Shown here: positions 48,709 to 57,029 of the stretch, in pieces
Numbering within the stretch: the first letter of the stretch is position 1
How the letters are laid out: each line of letters starts with the position of its first letter
Position numbers and translations under genes: made by a program
Assembly (NCBI RefSeq): GCF_934202235.1
Contig: NZ_CAKPXS010000002.1
Coordinates: forward strand, 1 to 64,000
Length of the DNA: 64,000 nt
From: an uncultured Limosilactobacillus sp.
GTDB taxonomy: Bacteria; Bacillota; Bacilli; Lactobacillales; Lactobacillaceae
Reading direction: 5' to 3'
Notes under the pieces: generated by a model
Database searches by the model: none
What the model was told of the DNA's origin: nothing
The model's input: only the letters and a program-made list of their open reading frames with translations

Positions 48709-49938
48709 TTAGCTGCGGGTACCCGGCACGTGGTGGAGTGGCCAGACAACATTGATTAAAAAGAGGACCAGGTTGATAAAGACCAGGCCGGCGGTCCAGA
48801 GGAAGACGGCGTTAAACCCGAACTGTCCGGCAACCCAGCCACCCAGGAGTGAGCCGACAATATTGCCAATATACATTGCACTTTGGTTCCAGGAGAAGAC
48901 ACGTCCGGTCACTGCTGCCGGGCTGTTTTTCGTTAACATCGTTTGTACTTGGGGGAACAAGCAGGCGTCACCTAAACCGACAATGAACCGGCAGATGCCC
49001 AACTGCCAGCAATTGGTGACAAAGGCCGTCGGGATAAAGACCAGCGTGTTGAGAATAAAACCAAAGATCAGGATGCGCTCGGTACCAATGCGGTCACCGA
49101 GGTTGCCCACCCGGCTAGCAATCAGGATGGTGGCAATCCCTGGCAAGGCGGCAATCACGCCACTGACAAAGGTGGTGTGAGAGTTGCCGTGGAGTAATTG
49201 CTTGACGAAGAGGGAAATAATCGGGTTAATCGAGTTGTTGGCAGACTGAATGATCAGTGTGGTAATAACCAGGCCAAAAATCATTCGGACTGAAGCGAGC
49301 GACTCCAGGACATCTTTGGTGGAACCGACATCCTTGGTGGCGACCGGCCGGAAGTTGCTCTCGTCAACAAAGCGCCAGCAGGCAAAGAAAATCATTAAGA
49401 GGATGAAGCCAGTTAAAAAGAAGGTGAAGCGGTAACCACAAAAGGTGGCGATGGTCCCGCCAATAAAGGGGCCAAGCAGGTTGCCGCCAGTAAAACTGGC
49501 CATCATCGTCCCTAAGGCGCTACCACTATGTTCTTTGGGGACTTCGGTGGCAATCAGGGCATTGGAGTTGGAAACAAAGCCGGCAAAGGCACCCTGAGCC
49601 ATCCGTAAACCAAGTAGCTGCCAGACGTTTCTGACTAAGCCGGTGGCGCCAATGACCAAGGCCATCCCTAAGGCAGCCCGGAGGACCATCGGTTTCCGTC
49701 CCTTAGCGTCAGCAAGCCGTCCCCACCACGGAGTGACCAGGGTGGATACCAGGTAGGTAGCGGAGAAGACAATGCCTGACCAGTTGGTTAGCTGACGGTG
49801 GGTAAAGTTACCGAGTGTCGCCAGGAAGAGCGAAAGGAAGGGCATAATCTCGGAAAAGGCAATGCCGGCAAAAAAAACGGCAACCGATAATACCCGTAGG
49901 TTACGTTGCCAAATAGTTTGAGCTGATTGTTCAGTCAA
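48709..49938 (-). CDS. MFS multidrug-efflux transporter (DHA1-type)
   Basis: The 409-residue protein has 12 transmembrane segments with the motif GRLADAKGRKPMVL after TM2 and GRVFSWNQSAMYIGNIVGSLLGGWV in the C-terminal half. It probably exports drugs or toxic metabolites by proton antiport. It begins at TTG with AAGGAGG seven bases ahead. It is divergent from the TPP-ykoEDC operon. Substrate unknown. Confidence 0.88.
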   Translation of the reverse strand: MTEQSAQTIWQRNLRVLSVAVFFAGIAFSEIMPFLSLFLATLGNFTHRQLTNWSGIVFSATYLVSTLVTPWWGRLADAKGRKPMVLRAALGMALVIGATGLVRNVWQLLGLRMAQGAFAGFVSNSNALIATEVPKEHSGSALGTMMASFTGGNLLGPFIGGTIATFCGYRFTFFLTGFILLMIFFACWRFVDESNFRPVATKDVGSTKDVLESLASVRMIFGLVITTLIIQSANNSINPIISLFVKQLLHGNSHTTFVSGVIAALPGIATILIASRVGNLGDRIGTERILIFGFILNTLVFIPTAFVTNCWQLGICRFIVGLGDACLFPQVQTMLTKNSPAAVTGRVFSWNQSAMYIGNIVGSLLGGWVAGQFGFNAVFLWTAGLVFINLVLFLINVVWPLHHVPGTRS

Positions 49939-50049
49939 AACAAGGCCTCCTTGAGAACAATATGCCGTTATTATAGTCCTAAATAGGCAGGAAGTAATGA
50001 GAGATGTTTGACAGGCGGCCGTTGTTCTGCTAGGGTTAAGCCATCAAAA

Positions 50050-50126
50050 GGAAGCTGGGGAGCCAATTTGGCTGAGACTAAACCCATGGAACCTGATCTG
50101 GTTAACGCCAGCGGAGGGAGTCTTCG
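50050..50126 (+). promoter_or_regulatory. TPP riboswitch (thi-box) aptamer
   Basis: The conserved thi-box segments GGGGAGCC..GGCTGAGA, ACCC, and GAACCTGATCTGGTTAACGCCAGCGGAGGGA lie in order, flanked by GGAAG and CTTC for P1. Thiamine pyrophosphate binding should favour the terminator downstream and shut off ykoEDC. Confidence 0.93.
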
Positions 50127-50140
50127 ACGGGACAAATATG

Positions 50141-50177
50141 GACCGGTGCGTTCTTTTTGACGCACCGGTCTTTTTCT
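50141..50177 (+). terminator. Expression-platform terminator of the TPP riboswitch
   Basis: GACCGGTGCGT / ACGCACCGGTC is followed by a T run, 31 bp before the ykoE start. Confidence 0.9.
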
Positions 50178-50207
50178 TTCCAGCTTGAGAAAGGGAGTTT
50201 TTTACTG

Positions 50208-50771
50208 ATGCAGACGATTGATAAACGGCGGCGCTGGACGCTGCGCGATGTTATTTTTTTGGCCATCATTGCCATCTTCTTTGGGATTATTTACCAGGTG
50301 TGGAGTTACGCTTATTATGCTCTGGCGGCCACCCCGCTTAAGCCCTTTGCCAATGACCTGACGCTAGGAGTTTGGATCATGGCCGGACCGCTAGCGGGAG
50401 TTCTTTTGAAGAAACCGGGGGCAGGGTTCCTCGGTGAATTCTTAGCGGCAACGGTCGAAATGCTGTTATTTTCTAGTTGGGGCGCAGCGGACTTGATTAC
50501 TGGTATTACCGAAGGGGCCGGGGCAGAGCTGGGCTTTGCTACTACTGGTTACCGTAACTGGGGTGCAGTGGGGCTCTTCTTTTCTACCCTCTGGTCGACC
50601 ATTATTACCTTCGCCTGGGATTGGTTTCAAAGTGGTTATCAGGATTACCGTTTCTCGCTCTTGGTAGTGCTTCTGGTGATTCGCTTTATTTCAATCGGCT
50701 TTTTCGCGGGAATTCTGGTTGACTGGATTGCCAAACTAGTGGGACAAACGGGGTTAATGCACAATAAATGA
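50208..50771 (+). CDS. ykoE: HMP/thiamine ECF transporter substrate-binding component YkoE
   Basis: The 187-residue integral membrane protein has five to six hydrophobic helices, starting KRRRWTLRDVIFLAIIAIFFGIIYQVW, with the YkoE-family EGAGAELGF motif. It is the S-component that recognises thiamine or hydroxymethylpyrimidine. The ATG at 50208 (AAAGGGAG upstream) was preferred over a start inside the terminator at 50157. It overlaps ykoD by ATGA, and the operon is under the TPP riboswitch just upstream. Confidence 0.92.
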   Translation: MQTIDKRRRWTLRDVIFLAIIAIFFGIIYQVWSYAYYALAATPLKPFANDLTLGVWIMAGPLAGVLLKKPGAGFLGEFLAATVEMLLFSSWGAADLITGITEGAGAELGFATTGYRNWGAVGLFFSTLWSTIITFAWDWFQSGYQDYRFSLLVVLLVIRFISIGFFAGILVDWIAKLVGQTGLMHNK

Positions 50772-52174
50772 TCGACTTAAAACTGCAAGAACTAACATTT
50801 GAATATGATGGACGCCAACTCTTTGATAAGCTCAATTTTCAACTGGAGCCGGGAACATTTGGCTTGTTGACTGGGCCATCGGGTTGCGGTAAATCGACCC
50901 TCCTGAAATTGTTGGCCGGGCTATTGCCACAGTATGGGGGGACGATTACGAGCGGACAAGCCACTTTAAACGGCCTGCCGGTTGGCGAAATAGTGCCCTT
51001 TCAACGGGCTAAAAAGGTGGCAATGCTTTTTCAGCACCCCAGTCGGCAGTTTGCAATGAAGACGGTCCAAGAACAGGTGTCATTTGCCCTGGCTAATCTT
51101 CAGCTAGCACCGCCAGTCTTGAAAAAGCGGGTGAGGCAGACACTGGACTGGTTAGGAATTGCTCGCTTCGCCAATCGCCAGGTTCACACCTTGTCGGGTG
51201 GCGAACAGCAGCGGGCTGCCCTGGCCTGCGTCCTGGCGATGGATAGTGATGTCATCTTACTAGATGAGCCCTTTGCTAACGTGGACACAGCTGGTCGGCA
51301 ACAATTGCTAGCCGACCTTCAACGACTGCAAAGCGAACGGGGAAAGACCATCTTGCTAGCAGACCACGATTTAAATGGTTATCGTGGGGTTGCCGATCGT
51401 TGGTACCAGCTGTCGACTCAGCATCAGCTCAGTACGAAGTCGGTTGACGAGTTACCAGTGTCCACCCCCGTGGTAGCGGTAAAACACCAGCGGTTGCAGG
51501 CCGCTCGGTTGGCTGCTCGTCATTTACGGGTAGCGGTGGGGCAGCGCCTGTTAATTGATGACGGGCAGCTAGCGATTCCACAGGGACAACTTGGCTTGTT
51601 ATCCGGGGACAACGGTGCCGGTAAGTCGACCCTTTTTGCCACCTTAAGCCGCCAGCATGACTACGGTGGGCAGTTGTTGTTCGACCAGCAGCCAGCCACG
51701 CGACTAGCGCTGAAAAAGTGGGCGTTAACCGTCGGGTGGGTCTTCCAAAATAGTGCTGACCAGTTTATTGCCATTAAGGCGGCAGACGAACTCGCTGCGT
51801 CGCGGACCCACAGCTGCCGACCACAATATTGGACTTCCCAGCGTTGCACCCAAGCAGTCCGCCGGCTCGGCATTACTGATTGTTTAGACCGGGTCAGTTA
51901 CCAGTTGTCCGGCGGCCAGCAAAAAAAGTTACAAATTTTAAGTATGGTGGTGATGGCCCAACCGGTGATGTTATTAGATGAGCCGTTTGCCGGGTTGGAT
52001 TCCCAGTCATTGCGGGCAGTCATGCAACTACTCAAGCAAGTAGCAACTGACTTGCAGGTGGGGATGCTCATTATTTCTCACCAGCGTGAGGGGGTTGTCG
52101 ACTGGCTGGATTATGAAATTCGGTTAGCCAACCACCACTTAACGTTACTGGAAGGGGATGACTACCATGCATAA
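50768..52174 (+). CDS. ykoD: HMP/thiamine ECF transporter fused double ATPase YkoD
   Basis: The 468-residue protein consists of two ABC ATPase domains in one chain. NBD1 has GPSGCGKST (~36-44), LSGGEQQRAALA and LLDEPFANVD. NBD2 has GDNGAGKST (~280), LSGGQQKKLQIL and LLDEPFAGLD. A fused pair of EcfA-like subunits is characteristic of YkoD. It powers uptake through YkoE and YkoC at the inner face of the membrane. It is translationally coupled to ykoE, with its 3' end overlapping the ykoC start by 8 bp. Confidence 0.93.
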   Translation: MIDLKLQELTFEYDGRQLFDKLNFQLEPGTFGLLTGPSGCGKSTLLKLLAGLLPQYGGTITSGQATLNGLPVGEIVPFQRAKKVAMLFQHPSRQFAMKTVQEQVSFALANLQLAPPVLKKRVRQTLDWLGIARFANRQVHTLSGGEQQRAALACVLAMDSDVILLDEPFANVDTAGRQQLLADLQRLQSERGKTILLADHDLNGYRGVADRWYQLSTQHQLSTKSVDELPVSTPVVAVKHQRLQAARLAARHLRVAVGQRLLIDDGQLAIPQGQLGLLSGDNGAGKSTLFATLSRQHDYGGQLLFDQQPATRLALKKWALTVGWVFQNSADQFIAIKAADELAASRTHSCRPQYWTSQRCTQAVRRLGITDCLDRVSYQLSGGQQKKLQILSMVVMAQPVMLLDEPFAGLDSQSLRAVMQLLKQVATDLQVGMLIISHQREGVVDWLDYEIRLANHHLTLLEGDDYHA

Positions 52175-52844
52175 GAGCCGCGGGCTTAACCCGACGACGC
52201 TAGTGTTGCTGATCATTAGTATCGGTCTTTGCACTAGCTTTATCCGTTCGGTCACCATGAACGTGGCAGTCATCATTTGTTCATTAGCCTACCTCGTGCT
52301 ACAACGGGCTTCGTTCAGAAAAACTGCACTCATCCTGTTGATTGCTTTACCATTAGCAATGGGTAGCTGGCTTTCGTTTTACTTTTTTGGAACTGGCGAC
52401 CGCTGGCATGTGGCCTGGATTTACGGTTCCCGGGTTTTTGCCTACCTCACCTTAGCTCTGACCTTGACGTTAACGGCGTCAGCAAAAATGATTCTTTTCA
52501 GTCTGCATGAGCACCTGAGGTTGTCTAATACCTTTGTTTACGGTGTCCTTGCCGCCCTCAACATGTTTCACCGCTTAAGAAGTGCTTTTCAGCAGGTCCG
52601 TTATTCGGCCATGTTGCGGGGGCGGGCTTATCATTTCTGGCAACCCCGCTTTTATCTACGGTTGATTATTATCGCGCTCAACTGGTCTGGTGACCTGGCG
52701 ATGGCGATGACTTCGCAGGGCTTTACTGAGGGGGCCGACCGGACAGAACTAACCCGCGAATCCTTGCCATGGTGGCAATTGTTGCTGGTCGTGATGTTGT
52801 TGGGAGCTTATCTTGGAGTAGCATTGGGTACCCATCCCTGGTAG
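52167..52844 (+). CDS. ykoC: HMP/thiamine ECF transporter transmembrane component YkoC
   Basis: The 225-residue EcfT-type protein has about five hydrophobic segments. The cytoplasmic coupling helix region HRLRSAFQQVRYSAMLRGRAYHFW contains the conserved A-x-x-x-R-G motif that contacts the ATPase. A second motif is MAMTSQGFTEG. The ATG at 52167 has GGAAGGGG ahead; one at 52158 is less well placed. It completes the ykoEDC operon for thiamine-precursor uptake. Confidence 0.91.
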   Translation: MHKSRGLNPTTLVLLIISIGLCTSFIRSVTMNVAVIICSLAYLVLQRASFRKTALILLIALPLAMGSWLSFYFFGTGDRWHVAWIYGSRVFAYLTLALTLTLTASAKMILFSLHEHLRLSNTFVYGVLAALNMFHRLRSAFQQVRYSAMLRGRAYHFWQPRFYLRLIIIALNWSGDLAMAMTSQGFTEGADRTELTRESLPWWQLLLVVMLLGAYLGVALGTHPW

Positions 52845-52858
52845 TTAGAAAAAAATAG

Positions 52859-52886
52859 TTGCCTTTTGGCAAAAATTGTGTAGAAT
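52859..52886 (+). promoter_or_regulatory. Promoter of the asnA T-box transcript
   Basis: TTGCCT (52859-52864) and TAGAAT (52881-52886) are spaced 16 bp, just upstream of the T-box leader. Confidence 0.55.
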
Positions 52887-52904
52887 ATTAGATAACATTA
52901 AAAG

Positions 52905-53151
52905 ACGATGAGAAAGACAAACGAGGATGTTGAACCTGCAGTGAAGCGGTGGTAGTGAGAAACCGCGAGGTCACCAGCATCGGACTAACACTTTCTTGCC
53001 GCTGATCTGAACTTCAGTAGGGTTGGCCGTGACCGGCACGTTACCACCGGAAAGCATGTTTGTGCTGAAATGAAGTGGCTTGCTTAATCGGCAGGCAACT
53101 AGGGTGGTACCGCGAAGTCTTTCGTCCCTTGTTGGGCGGAAGACTTTTTTG
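52905..53151 (+). promoter_or_regulatory. T-box leader with Asn (AAC) specifier
   Basis: The T-box core AGGGTGGTACCGCG (53101-53114) and the following terminator AAGTCTTTCGTCCC / GGGCGGAAGACTT are clear. In stem I, GAAAG (52912-52916) pairs with CTTTC (52991-52995), which places the specifier at AAC (52987-52989) followed by the usual purine. Uncharged tRNA-Asn would stabilise the antiterminator, matching the AsnA gene downstream. Confidence 0.92.
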
Positions 53152-53212
53152 TTTGCCGCCCCGTTGCTGAACAAGCCGCAGATGCGGTGGTTTGATTAAA
53201 GGAGATCTTATT

Positions 53213-54223
53213 ATGAGTCTGATTTTGCCAACTGATTATGACCCTCAACTATCTGTTCGTGAAACGGAACATGCCATTCGCTTTATCCGGGAGACTTTCC
53301 AGGATGAAATCGGCAAGGAACTGAACCTGCAACGGATGTCGGCACCAATGTTTGTCGAAAAGGGAACGGGGCTTAACGACAACTTGAACGGTGTTGAGCG
53401 GCCAGTGTCCTTTGATGCCAAGTCACTGCCAGGAGAAACCATTGAAATTGTTCACTCCCTTGCTAAGTGGAAACGGTTTGCCCTGAAGAAGTACGGTTTT
53501 AAGATGTACGAGGGGCTTTACACTAACATGAACGCGATTCGTCGTGACGAAGACGTGGACAACTTCCACTCCATCTATGTTGACCAGTGGGACTGGGAAA
53601 AAGTCATTGCCAAGGAAGAACGGACGGAAGAAACGCTCCACAAGGTTGTGCGGCAGATCTTTAAGGTCATCAAGCACCTGGAAGATGAGGTGTGGTACAA
53701 GTACCCACAAGCGGTTTACCACCTGCCAGATGACATTCACTTTGTGACGACCCAGGAACTAGAAGATGAGTTCCCGGACCTAACGCCAATGGAACGGGAA
53801 GAAAAGGCTTGTCGAAAGTGGGGCTGTATCTTTGTTGAAAAGATCGGTGGTCCGCTGAAGTTAAGCGGCAAGCCACACGACGGGCGGGCACCTGACTACG
53901 ATGACTGGTCACTTAACGGTGACATCGTCTTCTGGTATGAGCCACTGCAGACCCGCCTCGAGATTTCCAGCATGGGGATCCGGGTGGATGAAGATGCTAT
54001 GCGGCGCCAACTTAAGGCAGCCGGGTGTGAAGACCGGGCCAAGCTGCCGTTCCATCGTGAATTATTAGCCGGCAAGTTGCCATATACGATTGGTGGCGGG
54101 ATTGGTCAATCACGGCTGTGCATGCTGTTATTGGGGAAGGCCCACGTTGGCGAAGTTCAAGCAAGTGTTTGGCCGGCAGAGATGGTTAAGCAATGTGAAG
54201 CTCACCACATTCACTTGCTGTAA
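53213..54223 (+). CDS. asnA: Aspartate-ammonia ligase (asparagine synthetase A)
   Basis: The 336-residue enzyme has class-II aaRS-like motifs: [33 protein letters not shown] helix, [23 protein letters not shown] and the C-terminal [21 protein letters not shown]. It makes asparagine from aspartate, ammonia and ATP. The ATG at 53213 has AAAGGAG upstream, chosen over 53192. It is regulated by the T-box directly ahead. Confidence 0.96.
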   Translation: MSLILPTDYDPQLSVRETEHAIRFIRETFQDEIGKELNLQRMSAPMFVEKGTGLNDNLNGVERPVSFDAKSLPGETIEIVHSLAKWKRFALKKYGFKMYEGLYTNMNAIRRDEDVDNFHSIYVDQWDWEKVIAKEERTEETLHKVVRQIFKVIKHLEDEVWYKYPQAVYHLPDDIHFVTTQELEDEFPDLTPMEREEKACRKWGCIFVEKIGGPLKLSGKPHDGRAPDYDDWSLNGDIVFWYEPLQTRLEISSMGIRVDEDAMRRQLKAAGCEDRAKLPFHRELLAGKLPYTIGGGIGQSRLCMLLLGKAHVGEVQASVWPAEMVKQCEAHHIHLL

Positions 54224-54267
54224 AGCGGTCGAGAATGAATCATTTCTCATCATTTGCTCATTTTTCA

Positions 54268-54297
54268 TTGACCAAAGTGCCAGAATACTAGTATAAT
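54268..54297 (+). promoter_or_regulatory. Promoter of dtpT
   Basis: TTGACC (54268-54273) and TATAAT (54292-54297) are spaced 18 bp. The ~95-nt leader contains a GCCTAGCGGC / GCCATTGAGCGGG region that may fold. Confidence 0.65.
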
Positions 54298-54398
54298 TAT
54301 ATGTATTGATTTTCAATTGAGTACGACTTAGCGGCCTAGCGGCAACCCGCCATTGAGCGGGAAGTAGCTCACCCCGCTATTAGTTTGGAGGATTTATT

Positions 54399-55901
54399 TT
54401 GGCTAATAAACAGAAGAATTTGGATACAGCATTCTTCGGTCAGCCCCGTGGATTATCGACGCTGTTCTTCACCGAAATGTGGGAACGGTTCAGTTACTAC
54501 GGGATGCGTGCCATTCTGCTGTTCTACATGTACTACGCCGTTACCAAGGGTGGTTTGGGGATGGACCAGGCTACCGCTGCTTCGGTCATGTCTATTTACG
54601 GATCGATGGTCTTCTTATCAGGGGTTGTCGGTGGTTGGCTTTCCGACCGTGTGTGGGGGAGTCGTAAGACAGTCTTTTACGGTGGTGTCTTGATTATGTT
54701 TGGGCACATTGCCCTGTCACTGCCGTTTGGGATTCCGGCGCTTTATATCTCAATTGCCCTCATCGTCTGCGGGACCGGTTTATTGAAGCCAAACGTTTCG
54801 TCAATGGTCGGGGACCTCTATAGTGAGGAAGACCCGCGCCGGGACTCCGGGTTCAGTATGTTCGTCTTTGGTGTTAACCTGGGGGCCGCAGTTGCTCCGT
54901 GGGCTGTGCCGTGGGCTGCCAACGGTTTTGGGGTTCACATGTTTGGTTCGACGATGAACTTCCACGCTGGTTTCTCGCTGGCCGCTATCGGAATGTTCTT
55001 CGGTCTGCTCCAGTACACGATTGATGGTCGTCATTACCTGAGTAAAAACAGTCTGTATCCACAAGACCCGATTGATAAGGAATCGCTTCACCGGATTACG
55101 GTCTGGACGATTGTGGGGGTAGTTGCCGTGGCAATTATCCTGGCCTTAATGGCTGTGATGGGTCAACTGAACGTCAACAGCGTGATCATGATTATCACGA
55201 TTGTTGCCATTGCGTTACCGATTATCTACTTTGTCATGATGCTTAATTCTAAGAAGGTCACGAAGGTCGAACACCACCGGGTCCTGGCTTACATTCCGCT
55301 GTTTCTTGCAGCCGCTATCTTCTGGGGAATTGAAGAATCTGGTTCTGTTGTGCTGGCCCTCTTTGCCCAGGACCGGACAATCTTGCACATTGGTAGCTGG
55401 CACTTTGCCGCTGCGAACTTCCAGACTTTGAACCCGTTGTTCATCATGATCTTAACGCCAATCTTTGTTTGGCTGTGGGATCACTGGAAAAACCAGCCGA
55501 CGTCGCCAACCAAGTTTGCTTACGGGTTGGTCTTTGCCGGGATTTCATACGCCTGGATGGCTTTGCCGGGTATTATTCACGGAACCACTAGTGGCCGGGT
55601 TAGCCCATTCTGGCTGGTTGGTTCATGGTTCCTGTGTGAAATTGGTGAAATGTTGATCTCACCAATTGGGTTGTCAGTTACTACTAAGCTGGCACCAAAG
55701 GCCTTTAAGTCACAAATGCTGAGTATGTGGTTCCTAGCCGATGCCGCTGGGCAAGCGGTCAACGCCCAAATCGTCCGCCTGTACACACCACACACTGAAA
55801 TTCAATATTTCTTAGCGATCGGTGCCGTTTCGGTTGTCTTCGGGATTCTTCTTCTCTTCTTGTCGAAGCACATCAGTGCCCAGATGGAAGGGGTCAACTA
55901 G
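54399..55901 (+). CDS. dtpT: Di-/tripeptide proton symporter, POT family
   Basis: The 500-residue protein has 14 transmembrane segments with the POT ExxERFxYYG motif in TM1 (FFTEMWERFSYYGMRAILLFYM) and a typical TM4-TM5 region FSMFVFGVNLGAAVAPW. It imports peptides with H+, feeding the auxotrophic amino acid supply. It starts with TTG at 54399, preceded by GGAGG. It is monocistronic, with a good promoter and terminator. Confidence 0.95.
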   Translation: MANKQKNLDTAFFGQPRGLSTLFFTEMWERFSYYGMRAILLFYMYYAVTKGGLGMDQATAASVMSIYGSMVFLSGVVGGWLSDRVWGSRKTVFYGGVLIMFGHIALSLPFGIPALYISIALIVCGTGLLKPNVSSMVGDLYSEEDPRRDSGFSMFVFGVNLGAAVAPWAVPWAANGFGVHMFGSTMNFHAGFSLAAIGMFFGLLQYTIDGRHYLSKNSLYPQDPIDKESLHRITVWTIVGVVAVAIILALMAVMGQLNVNSVIMIITIVAIALPIIYFVMMLNSKKVTKVEHHRVLAYIPLFLAAAIFWGIEESGSVVLALFAQDRTILHIGSWHFAAANFQTLNPLFIMILTPIFVWLWDHWKNQPTSPTKFAYGLVFAGISYAWMALPGIIHGTTSGRVSPFWLVGSWFLCEIGEMLISPIGLSVTTKLAPKAFKSQMLSMWFLADAAGQAVNAQIVRLYTPHTEIQYFLAIGAVSVVFGILLLFLSKHISAQMEGVN

Positions 55902-55927
55902 GACCGTCTAGAGCTAAGAGCCTTAAT

Positions 55928-55955
55928 AAGGAGTCGGGGGACCGGCTCCTTTTTC
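55928..55955 (+). terminator. Terminator after dtpT
   Basis: AAGGAGTCGG / CCGGCTCCTT is followed by Ts. Confidence 0.85.
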
Positions 55956-55992
55956 TGTCTCAAAAGAAAAATAAAAAAATTGAGAAAAAGTG

Positions 55993-56021
55993 TTGCATTC
56001 GTAAAATAAATTAGTTAAAAT
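55993..56021 (+). promoter_or_regulatory. Promoter of the tRNA pair
   Basis: TTGCAT (55993-55998) and TAAAAT (56016-56021) are spaced 17 bp, about 30 bp before tRNA-Tyr. Confidence 0.65.
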
Positions 56022-56052
56022 AACATTCGTTGGTTGTCAGATGACACCTTTT

Positions 56053-56135
56053 GGAGGGGTAGCGAAGTCTGGCTAAACGCGGCGGACTGTAAATCCGCTC
56101 CTTCGGGTTCGGTGGTTCGAATCCACTCCCCTCCA
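56053..56135 (+). tRNA. tRNA-Tyr (GTA)
   Basis: The class-II cloverleaf has acceptor GGAGGGG/CCCCTCC, anticodon GTA at 56089-56091 and a long variable arm (CTCCTTCGGGTTC region). The T-loop is GGTTCGAATCC, and A is the discriminator base; CCA is not encoded. Confidence 0.95.
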
Positions 56136-56144
56136 TTCTATTAT

Positions 56145-56216
56145 TGGGCTATAGCCAAGTGGTAAGGCAACGGTTTTTGGTACCGTCATGCGCTGGTTCG
56201 AACCCAGCTAGCCCAA
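56145..56216 (+). tRNA. tRNA-Gln (TTG)
   Basis: The cloverleaf has acceptor TGGGCTA/TAGCCCA, anticodon stem ACGGT/ACCGT with anticodon TTG at 56177-56179, and T-loop GGTTCGAACCC. CCA is not encoded. It is cotranscribed with tRNA-Tyr 9 bp upstream. Confidence 0.95.
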
Positions 56217-56223
56217 CTGACTA

Positions 56224-56251
56224 AGCAGCTGTCGTTGACAGCTGCTTTTTT
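56224..56251 (+). terminator. Terminator of the tRNA operon
   Basis: A perfect 10-bp stem AGCAGCTGTC-gtt-GACAGCTGCT is followed by six Ts. Confidence 0.93.
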
Positions 56252-56284
56252 ATTGCGGCCATGAGTGGATAAGGGGGAAGGACC

Positions 56285-56929
56285 ATGCCGAAACAGGGAC
56301 GGTTCGCTGCAGCTAAGCGGGTCAAGCAACTGAATAACTTTCGCCAAAAACACCAGCACCATGAGTCACGGGTCATCGATAACGACCAACTCGTTGACTT
56401 CCTGCTCGTGCGTTTTGCCCTGACGACCAAGAAACGGTTGCCAGCGGACGGTCGCGAAAGTTTGCAACGTTTTTTGCAGGAAATGGTTCCCCGATTGGCG
56501 ACTAATGGCGGGAACGTTGGCCAAACGATCGAGGACCTCTTACCGCTTTTGCGCACGCGGGTTCCCTGGCAGTTTTTCTGGCAGGTTAGTGACCAGTGGG
56601 CCCTTTTCCAGCATTTTCTCCAGCGGGAAGTCCCAGCGGTTCCCCTCGAGGAGCGTTTACTAATTGTCAACCCACTAACACCGCGGGAGTTTAACGTGCG
56701 GCTGGCGGCTTCTTTGGCTGGGCAACTGGTCTCCCTAACGACTTTACGGACTAAGTTGCCAGCGAAAATGAAACAGGCAATGGTTATTAAGATGAGAGCA
56801 GCTATTTTTGACGGGACCACCTTTGACTGGGAAAAAGTGCGAACTTTATGGCGACCGTTTCCCTTTGATATTGATTCAGCACCAGACGAAAAAACTCGGC
56901 AATGGCTACTAGCATTGTTGGCTGAATAA
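56285..56929 (+). CDS. Hypothetical cytoplasmic protein (214 aa)
   Basis: The protein has a basic N-terminus (KQGRFAAAKRVKQLNNFRQKHQHHESRV) followed by an alpha-helical body (LVDFLLVRFALTTKK, LQRFLQEMVPRLA, TIEDLLPLLRTR). It has no membrane segment or signal peptide. The ATG follows AAGGGGGAAGGACC. It is transcribed from between the tRNA terminator and the DHA2 gene, which begins after a terminator 100 bp downstream. The helical, Lys/Arg-rich start suggests a nucleic-acid or ribosome contact, but no family was recognised. Confidence 0.65.
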   Translation: MPKQGRFAAAKRVKQLNNFRQKHQHHESRVIDNDQLVDFLLVRFALTTKKRLPADGRESLQRFLQEMVPRLATNGGNVGQTIEDLLPLLRTRVPWQFFWQVSDQWALFQHFLQREVPAVPLEERLLIVNPLTPREFNVRLAASLAGQLVSLTTLRTKLPAKMKQAMVIKMRAAIFDGTTFDWEKVRTLWRPFPFDIDSAPDEKTRQWLLALLAE

Positions 56930-56976
56930 GAGTATATTAAGAAAAGCAGTAAGAGAATACGTTAAAAGTATCGGAC

Positions 56977-57012
56977 CGGGCTGTGGTGGAGCAATCACCA
57001 CGCCCGTTTTTT
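56977..57012 (+). terminator. Terminator after the 214-aa gene
   Basis: CGGGC(T)GTGGTG / CACCACGCCCG is followed by six Ts. Confidence 0.85.
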
Positions 57013-57029
57013 ATTCAAGGAGTGATTAA

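Noticed and set aside
56221..56820. Minus-strand open frame antisense to the 214-residue gene
   Set aside because: It runs through the tRNA terminator, lacks a ribosome binding site, and mirrors a plus-strand gene with good signals.
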